DNA from: Halobacillus halophilus DSM 2266
GTDB lineage: Bacteria > Bacillota > Bacilli > Bacillales > Halobacillaceae
Direction of reading: 5' to 3'
NCBI RefSeq assembly: GCF_000284515.1
Contig: NC_017668.1
Span: 3,348,001 to 3,412,000, forward strand
DNA length: 64,000 bases
Below are positions 50,931 to 58,756 of this stretch, piece after piece (the stretch's first letter is position 1; each line of letters opens with the position of its first letter). Both the position numbers and the translations under genes were made by a program. Under the pieces are notes generated by a model. That model made no database searches and was not told the DNA's origin. It was given only the letters and a program-made list of their open reading frames with translations.

Positions 50931-51764
50931 TTAATTTGCTTCATTAGAACCGGAAATTGTAAGCAGGCTCATCTGGCTCTGATTCCAGAACCGTACAGGA
51001 GCGATACTCGTTCCCAGCCCGCTATCAATATATAACGTTGAACCGGAATCTACTTGATAGACTCCTTTCGTTAGATCCGGAAATAAGCCCTGATCTGGGG
51101 CCACTACCGCTCCAATGAATGGGAATCGAACCTGCCCGCCGTGCGTATGGCCGCTCAAAATCAAGTCGGCCGGAATGTCGTCGTACTTCGTAACAACGTT
51201 TGGAGAATGAGATAGAAGAATCGTATAAGCACTGTTGTCGATCCCTTCAAATGCTTGTTCCATATTTTCATGATCTGTGGAACTGTCTGCAACCCCGGCT
51301 ATATTGATCGTCGTCTTCTCCCGCTGGAGGGTAACATGGGTATTGTCCAGCATCGTAACGTTTCTTTCCCGAAGCCCCTGGAACAATTCTTCTGTCCGCT
51401 CATTTTCCCATTCATGATTGCCCGATACATAATAGACGTCTTCCTGGATGGCTTTCAATTTTTCTGCCAGGTTAAAAACATGTTGTAACTGCTCGGTACT
51501 ATGGTCGACCAAATCTCCGGTAATGACGATTAGATCAGGGTTCAATTCTTCAGCTGTACGAACCAGTTTTTCATTTTCGGCTCCGAAAACCTTATTATGT
51601 AAGTCGGTAATTTGTAATATTTCAAGCTCCTCGCCCGCGGGAAGCTCGCTGCTTTCAAAATTTACGTGATTAACTTTAAATACATTGGTGTCATAGATCG
51701 CTTTTCCAATCGAGGCAGCGCCTAGTAGGATCATCAATGCTAAGAAACCTAGTCGTATTTTCAT
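50931..51764 (-). CDS. Membrane-anchored metallophosphoesterase (YkuE-like)
   Basis: 277 residues. An N-terminal membrane segment (about 4-22) is followed by a calcineurin-like domain with metal motifs LQITDLHN (near 50-57), VITGDLVDH (near 80-88), YVSGNHEW (near 111-118), LSHSP (near 184-188) and SGHTHGGQ (near 203-210). This is the family of cell-envelope phosphoesterases such as B. subtilis YkuE. The substrate is uncertain. AGGAGG lies 6 bases before the ATG. Confidence 0.92.
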   Translation of the reverse strand: MKIRLGFLALMILLGAASIGKAIYDTNVFKVNHVNFESSELPAGEELEILQITDLHNKVFGAENEKLVRTAEELNPDLIVITGDLVDHSTEQLQHVFNLAEKLKAIQEDVYYVSGNHEWENERTEELFQGLRERNVTMLDNTHVTLQREKTTINIAGVADSSTDHENMEQAFEGIDNSAYTILLSHSPNVVTKYDDIPADLILSGHTHGGQVRFPFIGAVVAPDQGLFPDLTKGVYQVDSGSTLYIDSGLGTSIAPVRFWNQSQMSLLTISGSNEAN

Positions 51765-52145
51765 GGGGCACCTCCTTGCTCTTTTAAGATTCTCTCATAC
51801 ATCAGACGATCATTCCTCCTAAATGTTTCAAAAAATAAGAAATTCACACTAATTCTTTTGATTTACAAATTGGCAGGATCATCAAATATTCAAGGTTTTT
51901 TCAAATAGGTTCACGCTTCTGTATAAACTGAGCCGCTGCTTTTGTTCGGAAAAATGATATTCTGCCCTTTCACTGCAGGAAACATCGAAAGTGAGGCAGG
52001 AAAAGCAGATTTATTCAGAACTCGGCTGCGCCAGTAAAGGTTCGGCTGCCTTTCCTACTAACGGCTTATTTTACTTTTTAAAAAGCTTACTGCTCTACTT
52101 TTAGGGTATGGAATATTATTGGAAGATACAAAGGAGGAACAATTT
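51765..52145. other. Divergent promoter region
   Basis: 381 bases between the phosphoesterase and the general-stress gene. A sigma-B-like promoter lies at 52085-52109. The phosphoesterase promoter is not clear. A G-rich partial dyad near 51990-52060 has no recognised meaning. Confidence 0.5.
52085..52109 (+). promoter_or_regulatory. Sigma-B-like promoter
   Basis: GCTTAC (52085-52090), 13 bases, GGGTAT (52104-52109). It compares with the sigma-B consensus GTTTAA-N12-15-GGGTAT: perfect -10 and near -35. The downstream gene is a YflT-type stress protein, a known sigma-B class. Confidence 0.6.
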
Positions 52146-53012
52146 ATGGATAAGAAAATTATAGGCGGCGTATTTAGTAAAGTAGGAAATGCCGAACAAG
52201 CCATTATGGATCTTCAACATCACGGTTATGGATCCAATGACATATCTGTTTTTGCAAAAGATAAAAGTAAAGTGGCCGTGTTGGAAGATGAGATGGATAC
52301 ATCTGTCAGCTCCAACAAAGGCGGACGAGGCAAAAACTCCGGAAAAGGAGCAGGTTTAGGTGCCTTATCCGGCGGCGTGCTCGGTGGAATTGGCGGTTTA
52401 ATTACAGGACTGGGTCTGCTTGCGATTCCTGGACTTGGACAAATTGCCGCGGCAGGCCCAATCGCTGCTGCCCTTACTGGCGCAGGAGTAGGCGCTGGTG
52501 GCGGAGGAATTGTCGGTGCGCTTGTAGGTGCCGGAATGTCCGAGAATGATGCCCGGATGTATGAGAGTCATCTGAAAGAAGGAAAAGTCATTGTCATTGT
52601 GGAAGCCACTGAAAAACTTCAGGACAAAGTTTACCGCGCATTTATTACAAATAAAACAGAGAATAAATCTATGTATCCTGAAGCTTATCATGATCATGAA
52701 ACTCACCGTGACTCTTCAGCCCATGATCGAAATCATAAGGCTCATACGAATACAGAAGCCCATAACCACGATCATGACTCTAACCATGATTCTACAGACA
52801 ATCATAGAAATAAAAGCACTCGTACAAATAAGGAAGATCCTGGCCATGAACGCAAGAAGGAAGTTAACAGCCATGAGGACCATTCGGCTTCCACCAAGAG
52901 CCACGGAAACCCGGATGATCCTTTTTCCAATGTCAGAACTCATGAGCCTGAAAAACGCACGAGAACTTCCGAGAGACACCACTCTTCTCACTCAAGTCAT
53001 AAACGCTCCTAA
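52146..53012 (+). CDS. General stress protein YflT-type with glycine zipper and His-rich tail
   Basis: 288 residues from the ATG at 52146 with AAAGGAGG upstream. N-terminal YflT-like domain (about 1-60, IIGGVFSKVGNAEQAI), a Gly/Ala-rich hydrophobic hairpin (about 65-150, a glycine zipper that may enter the membrane), and a hydrophilic tail of about 110 residues with about 20 histidines plus many Asp, Ser and Asn. The tail is not found in typical YflT proteins; it may bind metal or hydrate the protein under salt stress, but this is inferred. A sigma-B-like promoter and a strong terminator make it a monocistronic stress gene. Confidence 0.85.
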   Translation: MDKKIIGGVFSKVGNAEQAIMDLQHHGYGSNDISVFAKDKSKVAVLEDEMDTSVSSNKGGRGKNSGKGAGLGALSGGVLGGIGGLITGLGLLAIPGLGQIAAAGPIAAALTGAGVGAGGGGIVGALVGAGMSENDARMYESHLKEGKVIVIVEATEKLQDKVYRAFITNKTENKSMYPEAYHDHETHRDSSAHDRNHKAHTNTEAHNHDHDSNHDSTDNHRNKSTRTNKEDPGHERKKEVNSHEDHSASTKSHGNPDDPFSNVRTHEPEKRTRTSERHHSSHSSHKRS

Positions 53013-53028
53013 TTAGACCACATTTAAA

Positions 53029-53068
53029 AGCCGGGATCTTCTGATGCGCAGAAGTTCCCGGTTTTTTT
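53029..53068 (+). terminator. Terminator of the stress-protein gene
   Basis: CCGGGATCTTCTG / CAGAAGTTCCCGG followed by TTTTTTT. Confidence 0.9.
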
Positions 53069-53117
53069 ATTATAGCTTAGTTAAAGGATGTAGTTGATTC
53101 TCATAGAGAGTTATTAA

Positions 53118-53770
53118 ACAATCGGGCCGGATTGTGGAAGACTCAGCTTCGAGATACTTTTATGACAAGAAAGGTCCTGCGGGGGATGATTCGCTTTCCG
53201 CGGGCATGTGCTGAGCCTCCTCAGTCTTCGACTTCCGGGGTCTCACCGATCATGTTTATCCCGCAGGAGTCTTCATCATCCCCCTCCGGACCTGGCCAAA
53301 TCAGAAGCTCGAAGCCACTTCAACCATCACCTGCATAATGAAGTATTAGACCATGTAGTTAGGATATAACGACCCACACAGCCCGTCATGATAACATTCC
53401 CTACAGATTACAGAGGAGCACCATTCTCTTCTGGAAGGGTCCGTTCGCAACATTATAGTTGGGGTGGTGGGGAAATGATGAGACTCCCATGGGAGAAGGG
53501 ACTAGGTGAGATCCCACAGGGAGTGAAACGAGCGAGGAAGCTCACCGTTCCCCCGTAGGAAAGTGTTCAAATGTGGAATCACCCCGAAAGACACGACCAG
53601 CATAAGCCGACCATCAAAAGGATTGTGGTTTTTCAATCCGTTGATGAGCGGCTTATGTCTCGAGTGTCTGGGTGATGGAACAAGACGAGTTGTTTCCGTA
53701 GCCGCCCTTCTTCTTTTTGGGCGACGGACCCAAGTTATCTTGAAACTGAGTCTTCAAGTATCGGGAGTTT
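53118..53770 (+). repeat. Long structured interspersed repeat, copy D
   Basis: About 650 bases between convergent genes; the longest copy because arm 2 contains a 122-base insertion at 53564-53685. Left end AATCGGGCCGGATTGTGG and AAGACTCAGCTTCGAGATA; right end ATCTTGAAACTGAGTCTTCA and AGTATCGGGAG. Arm 1 is at about 53185-53290 and arm 2 at about 53460-53715, flanked by GGGTCCGTT/GACGGACCC. Confidence 0.88.
53564..53685 (+). repeat. Nested-hairpin module inserted in copy D
   Basis: 122 bases placed between GGAAAG and CGAGTT of the standard arm. Paired blocks from outside in: ATCACC/GGTGAT, GACAC/GTGTC, CATAAGCCG/CGGCTTATG, CATCAA/TTGATG, GGATTG/CAATCC, so one long stem can form. Not found in the other copies. 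Confidence 0.8.
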
Positions 53771-53800
53771 TTCTGTAAGAACTTAAGTCTAAAACTAAAA

Positions 53801-53833
53801 AAAGTGCTGGATCGTTTAATGATCCAGCACTTT
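53801..53833 (-). terminator. Terminator of the second wall-polymer operon
   Basis: Minus strand AAAGTGCTGGATC-7-GATCCAGCACTTT then TTTTT. Confidence 0.9.
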
Positions 53834-53850
53834 AAAGTAAGCTTATACTT

Positions 53851-54564
53851 TTATTTCCGCTCTTTCCAGACCTTATAGAGGAACGTCGGCAGTTTAATCT
53901 GACGCTTGAGCCTCCAGGGTTCTGTAATTAAACGGTACAGCCATTCAATACCGAACTTCTGGAAGAACCTTGGCGCACGCTTCACCCGGCCGGAAATAAC
54001 GTCAAACGAACCACCGACTCCCTGGAATATCCGTACATCCAGGTCCTTCATGTGATCCACAATCCAATATTCCTGCTTCGGACTTCCTAACGCTACAAAA
54101 AGAACATCCGGTTTCGCCTCGTTAATCGTCTGGATCACATGCTCCTGATCCTTCTCGTAACCATCGAGAACGCCCGCCACTTTAAGGTTAGGGTACTTTT
54201 TCAAAAGACCGTCCTTCGCTTTTTCAGCTACACCTGGTTTCGCTCCATAAAGGAACACCGATTTATCATGGGTCGATGCCTGCTCGCACAAGGCAAGAAG
54301 CATATCAATGCCGGTCACGCGGCTTGAGATATCCCCCCGGTTGATCTTTGAAGCGAGCAGAACCCCAACCCCATCAGGAATCTGGTACGTAGCCTTATTT
54401 AATAAGTTCTTTAAATTGGGATCCTTTTGAGCCTGTAGAATCTTCTCCGGGTTAATGGCTACAATAAAGGACTGCCTTCTCTGTTCAATATCCGCTATGG
54501 TGTTTTGCTTGAGTTCCTCGTAAGAATAACTGCTTACGTCGACTCCTAAGAACTGTTCCTTCAT
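53851..54564 (-). CDS. WecG/TagA/CpsF family glycosyltransferase (second cluster)
   Basis: 237 residues, GT26 fold with AINPEKILQAQ near 34-44, IPDGVGVLLA near 63-72, RVTGIDML near 82-89, FVALGSPKQEYWI near 155-167 and a basic membrane-binding tail. It differs from the paralogue at 38488-39219 but keeps all motifs. Here it is cotranscribed with a UDP-ManNAc dehydrogenase (16-base gap), so the transferred sugar is likely ManNAc or ManNAcA, by context. The ribosome site (AGGTG) is weak, in keeping with translational coupling to the gene upstream. Confidence 0.9.
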   Translation of the reverse strand: MKEQFLGVDVSSYSYEELKQNTIADIEQRRQSFIVAINPEKILQAQKDPNLKNLLNKATYQIPDGVGVLLASKINRGDISSRVTGIDMLLALCEQASTHDKSVFLYGAKPGVAEKAKDGLLKKYPNLKVAGVLDGYEKDQEHVIQTINEAKPDVLFVALGSPKQEYWIVDHMKDLDVRIFQGVGGSFDVISGRVKRAPRFFQKFGIEWLYRLITEPWRLKRQIKLPTFLYKVWKERK

Positions 54565-54580
54565 GATTTCACCTGGACCC

Positions 54581-55858
54581 CTATCCGTTTTTTGAATCTC
54601 CCAGTCGTTTTGTGAGAAATCCTGCGTCTTTCCATTCGTCTAACGATAGTGCATTTTTCGTATCAAATACAAGTCTACTTCTCATTTTACCTTGTATGTG
54701 TGCAGGGTCAAGCTGTTTAAACTCATCGTGATCTGTGAGAATTACGACAATATCGGCTCCCTCTAGAGCTTCATCCATGCTCTGAGTCTGGTTGGAAGCG
54801 ACATTTTCTTTAATATGCGGATCGTAGGAGGAGAAGCTGATGCCTCTCTCTACAAGTTCCAGAATTACTTTCAAGGACGGGCTTTCACGCTGGTCATCGA
54901 TATTCGCTTTGAAAGAAAGACCAAACAGGGCCACTTTTGGATCCTGGATGTGCTGTTCTTTCAGGAACGATTCGACCTCTCCTGCCGTGTACACCGGCAT
55001 ATGATCATTCGTATTACGGGACAGCTGTATGATCTTCGAAAGATCCGGCTGGATTTCGGCCAGGAACCATGGATCCACGGCGATACAGTGTCCACCGACG
55101 CCTGGTCCAGGTGTATGAATATTTACACGCGGGTGATAATTGGCCAGCTTAATGGCTTCCCACGAATTCACGCCGATTTGATCACTGATTAACGCCAGCT
55201 CATTCGCAAAAGCGATGTTCACATCACGGTACGTATTTTCAATTACTTTGGCCATTTCCGCTGTTGTAGCATCGGTTAAATGGATATTTCCTTTTACAAA
55301 GGACAGGTACAAGTCCCTGGTCATCTCGGAAGACTTCTCATTGATCCCTCCGACAATGCGGTCATTATCCACCAGCTCCTGAAATACTTTACCTGGGATC
55401 ACACGCTCAGGTGAATGGGAGACGAATAACTCTTCTCCTATCGTAAGTCCCGTTTCTTCCAATACTGGAAGCATAACGTCTTCTACCGTTCTTGGCGGAA
55501 CCGTTGATTCTAAAATGACAAGATTCCCTTCCTTTACAAACGGCACAATCGACTCAGTTGCTTTTTTCACGTAATCAAGATTCGCTGTTTTGTCCTCCCG
55601 AATAGGAGAAGGAACCGCGATGACGAATACATCCGCTTCCGTTGGTTCGAGAGAGGCCGTGAATTTTCCGCTGTCTACCGCTTCTTCCAGACGCTCCTGA
55701 AGACCATTTTCTTCTATATGAAGCTGTTTAGCATTTACCATCTCTACAGCTTTCCTATTTACATCAACACCATGAACCTGGTGACCGTTAATCGCAAACA
55801 TAACGGATGTAGGCAGGCCGATATAACCAAGCCCGACGACACAGAGTGACTTCTTCAT
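54581..55858 (-). CDS. UDP-N-acetyl-D-mannosamine dehydrogenase (second copy)
   Basis: 425 residues from the ATG at 55858 (GGGAG 7 bases upstream); the longer frame lacks a ribosome site. Rossmann motif GLGYIGLP at 9-16, SPERVIPG near 149-156, catalytic C258 in GPGVGGHC. In the second position motif the usual Cys of CPERV is a Ser here. It shares length and motif positions with the dehydrogenase at 1975-3258 and would make UDP-ManNAcA for the wall polymer. It is the first gene of a two-gene minus-strand operon with the TagA-type gene. Confidence 0.9.
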   Translation of the reverse strand: MKKSLCVVGLGYIGLPTSVMFAINGHQVHGVDVNRKAVEMVNAKQLHIEENGLQERLEEAVDSGKFTASLEPTEADVFVIAVPSPIREDKTANLDYVKKATESIVPFVKEGNLVILESTVPPRTVEDVMLPVLEETGLTIGEELFVSHSPERVIPGKVFQELVDNDRIVGGINEKSSEMTRDLYLSFVKGNIHLTDATTAEMAKVIENTYRDVNIAFANELALISDQIGVNSWEAIKLANYHPRVNIHTPGPGVGGHCIAVDPWFLAEIQPDLSKIIQLSRNTNDHMPVYTAGEVESFLKEQHIQDPKVALFGLSFKANIDDQRESPSLKVILELVERGISFSSYDPHIKENVASNQTQSMDEALEGADIVVILTDHDEFKQLDPAHIQGKMRSRLVFDTKNALSLDEWKDAGFLTKRLGDSKNG

Positions 55859-56387
55859 AACCATACTCCCTTTCTCTATCTGAACCATTCCTATTAATAT
55901 CGACTTCTATGCGGGCGATATTATGGGGTGTTTTTTCCATTTATCTATTTATTCCTTTTAAAAAATAAGGTTGATTTAAAATTCAGACTGCCTGCTATAT
56001 TAAATTATGTATGCCGATTGGATCGTCATGAAAAATCCCCGCAAGCGGGCACACTCTACATAGTTCGGTTGCAATCTTCCGTTTATGACGTTCGGGGAAT
56101 GCTTTTCCTTAGCAGGGCAATTTTAAACATGATAGATCCTGCTGCAAGCGTTAGATAAAAAGCCAGTTTCTCAACTTCTTATTGTACCTTATTTCTGCTT
56201 GGTAAGCTATTATGATCATGTCTTCACATAAATTTATTATACGGCTTTGCGACCTTTACATTCAACTTCTATTACATTCTTATCAATCTTGTAAACATCC
56301 CTGATCACACATAGACAGTCGAATAGTAATGGTTTATACTTCAATATGTCATATCATAGAATATTCCAAACATTGAGGTGTTCACTA
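55859..56387. other. Divergent intergenic region
   Basis: 529 bases between the dehydrogenase gene and the polymerase-like gene. No gene, repeat or riboswitch recognised. A small GC-rich hairpin CCCGC/GCGGG is at about 56036-56050. Promoters for both directions should be here but are not obvious. Confidence 0.5.
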
Positions 56388-57860
56388 TTGCCTAAAATTT
56401 TACATAAAGATTTTTACACGAAATTATTACTTTTATTCATTATTTTTCAACCTGTATTAGACATCCTTACGTTCTTATCCATTCGCTGGACGGACTCCAG
56501 TTTAACCATCGGCATTGTTGTGCGTGTGCTGTTCATGGCCCTTTCCTTATGGTTTATTTTGTTCGGCAATTCGAGCCGTTATAAGAAACCGATTATTCTT
56601 TATTTAGCTGCCCTCGCCGCTGCTTTTGGATTTGGACTTGTGTACAATTACTTCGCCAAACCTATTTTTGATCCATTTACAGAACTGCAATTCGTAGCTA
56701 AGACCGCTTATTTCTCAATTATGCTTGGCTCTTATTTGCTGTTGTTCACCACTATTGAGAAGGTTTCCACCGTTCGCCTTAGAATTCTCCAAGCGATTTC
56801 AGCGGCCATGCTGATCGTTTCCATTTCCTTGCTAGTAGCGATCTTAACAGGCACTTCAACGGAAACCTACGAGTGGAATAAGTTTGGCTATAAAGGGTGG
56901 TTCTTTGCGGGAAATGAACTGGGATCCATCGTATCGATCAGTTTCCCTCTTGTTTACCTTTATGCTTTGTATAAAATTGAAAGCTTGAAGAATTCTTACC
57001 TTTTTATACCCGTCGTATTACTGGCCATCGTATCAATTCTGATTGGAACCAAGGTTCCTTATTTTGCTGTACTGATGGCAGCGGTGATTGTGTTCTTCAG
57101 CTACCTTATTTATTGGCTCATTCAATGGAAAAAGAAACAAAAAGGATCCTTGCTCACGCTGCGCCTCGTGCTTTCTTTCTGTTTCCTGCTTCTGTTTGCG
57201 GCTGTATCCCCGTTTTCTCCTGCATTCTCTAACGTAGCTGGGGATATCGGGGCCATTGAGGAAAAAACAGCGGAACAAGAGGAAAAGGATAAACCATCGG
57301 ATACCGGGGATCAGGATCCGGGAGATAAAGAAAGTGAAGGCTCTTCAGATAGCGATCAAGCTAAACAGGAAGAAGAGCAGGCAAAGCTGATGGATTCTCC
57401 GATTCTAGTAATCCTTTTAAGTGCCCGTAATCTGTATTTCGCCGAACTCTATCAAGATTATACGAACGCGGACATCGTTCAGAAAACATTTGGTATGGGG
57501 TATGCCGGAAACTATACAGACATGGAGGACAGGAAATTAATCGAGATGGATTTCTTTGATCTATTCTTTTCTTACGGAATCTTAGGCTTTACTTTAATCC
57601 TTCTGCCGTTCTTATTTATTATCGGTCTGTTTGTTAAGCTGCTGTTCCAGGTTCCAGGTCGACTGCTCCATCCGGAGAATCTGCTGATTCTTTTATCAAT
57701 CGGCTTTGGTACCGGCATCGCCTTTATCGCCGGTCATGTGCTCTATGCTCCCGCTGTCAGCATTTATCTTGCTGTGGCTATGTCGCTTCTCATCATTAAT
57801 ATGTTAAAAATGCAAAACGATCACCGGGAAGCGAAACAACTCGCCTCCTCATCCAAATAG
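56388..57860 (+). CDS. O-antigen ligase/polymerase-like membrane protein
   Basis: 490 residues from a TTG at 56388 with GAGGTG 7 bases upstream (the ATG at 56346 has no site). About 10-11 membrane helices and one large outside loop with an extremely acidic segment (EEKTAEQEEKDKPSDTGDQ, then SDSDQAKQEEEQ). That is the expected place for the loop of Wzy/WaaL-type enzymes, which join or polymerise lipid-linked sugars. The acidic stretch is unusual and may reflect salt adaptation. It faces the dehydrogenase/TagA pair and could polymerise or attach the same polymer. Confidence 0.75.
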   Translation: MPKILHKDFYTKLLLLFIIFQPVLDILTFLSIRWTDSSLTIGIVVRVLFMALSLWFILFGNSSRYKKPIILYLAALAAAFGFGLVYNYFAKPIFDPFTELQFVAKTAYFSIMLGSYLLLFTTIEKVSTVRLRILQAISAAMLIVSISLLVAILTGTSTETYEWNKFGYKGWFFAGNELGSIVSISFPLVYLYALYKIESLKNSYLFIPVVLLAIVSILIGTKVPYFAVLMAAVIVFFSYLIYWLIQWKKKQKGSLLTLRLVLSFCFLLLFAAVSPFSPAFSNVAGDIGAIEEKTAEQEEKDKPSDTGDQDPGDKESEGSSDSDQAKQEEEQAKLMDSPILVILLSARNLYFAELYQDYTNADIVQKTFGMGYAGNYTDMEDRKLIEMDFFDLFFSYGILGFTLILLPFLFIIGLFVKLLFQVPGRLLHPENLLILLSIGFGTGIAFIAGHVLYAPAVSIYLAVAMSLLIINMLKMQNDHREAKQLASSSK

Positions 57861-57871
57861 CTCTATCCACG

Positions 57872-57915
57872 CCGGACATCCACCTGCTTTACTAAGCCAT
57901 GGATGTCCGGTTTTT
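57872..57915 (+). terminator. Terminator
   Basis: CCGGACATCCA / TGGATGTCCGG with TTTTT, 17-base loop. Confidence 0.85.
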
Positions 57916-57956
57916 AAATCCTAAACTCTTTTAAAATTACGTGTTGATCTTACAGA

Positions 57957-58575
57957 TAAGCTCCCGATACAGGAAGACTCAGTTTCGAGATAGTTTGGCC
58001 CGTTACTAAAATGGGGATGAGGGTTGGTTGGGAAATAATTCGCTTTTCTGTGGCCCTACACGACGTTGGGTCGATCGACGTTGCCACAGGACGTGGCGAC
58101 TTTAGTCGATCCTCCTTTTACCAGGAGCCTCCTCGGTCGTTTCACTCCCTGTGGGGTCTCGCCTCGCTCCTTCTCCCGCGGGAGTCTCATCATTTCCCCA
58201 CCAACCCAACTATAATGTTGCGAACGGACCCTTCTAGAAGAGAAAGATTCTCCTGCTTAATCTGAATTAAATGCTTTTATGATAGGCGATTGCGGGTCAT
58301 TAAATCCTGGAAGTAGGTAGAAAACCACCTGGTCTAATTACTCAAATTCATCATCACGCAGGTGATGTTTGAAGTAGTTTCGATCTTCTGATTTGGCAAG
58401 GTCCGGAGGGGGATGGTGAAGACTCCTGCGGGATAAACATGATCGGTGAGACCCCGGAGAGCGTTAGCTCGAGGAGGCTCAACACATGCCCGCGGAAAGC
58501 GAATCATCCCCCGCAGGAGCTTTCCTCTCATAAAATACCTCGAAACTGAGTCTTCAGCTATCCGGCCCTATTGTG
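57957..58575 (-). repeat. Long structured interspersed repeat, copy E (inverted)
   Basis: About 620 bases in the opposite orientation to copies A, B and D. Left end AAGCTCCCGATACAGGAAGA with CTCAGTTTCGAGATA; right end CTCGAAACTGAGTCTTC with AGCTATCCGGCCCTATTG. Arm 2 is on the left (about 58025-58215) and holds a 60-base structured module; arm 1 is on the right (about 58410-58520). It separates the polymerase-like gene from the MurJ-like gene. Confidence 0.88.
58052..58111 (-). repeat. 60-base structured module inserted in copy E
   Basis: A relative of 47121-47180 of identical length. It keeps the GCCAC/GTGGC inner stem and the AGGAC loop. The outer stem is GATCGAC/GTCGATC where copy C has GTTCGAC/GTCGAAC, so both sides changed together. 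The first small hairpin here has one mismatch. Confidence 0.8.
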
Positions 58576-58756
58576 GAAGATTCTTAAGAATAAACTAGTA
58601 AGCGTAACCTGACTAAAACATAGAATAGCGGGTTTCTGTCTCTGTGACCCGCCTAGGAAGAATGCGAAAGAGTTATGGTAAAATAAAAAGATATGATTTA
58701 TAGTTGAAATCGTCGAACATCGTAGATTCAAAGTCTAGTCGAAAGAGGTATATCAA

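Noticed and set aside
31942-58575. Repeats considered as a CRISPR array
   Set aside because: The units are more than 500 bases long, several kilobases apart and internally palindromic, and there are no cas genes.
31942-58575. Repeats considered as insertion sequences
   Set aside because: They have terminal inverted repeats, but no copy encodes a transposase and no clear target duplication was seen, so only a non-autonomous element would fit.
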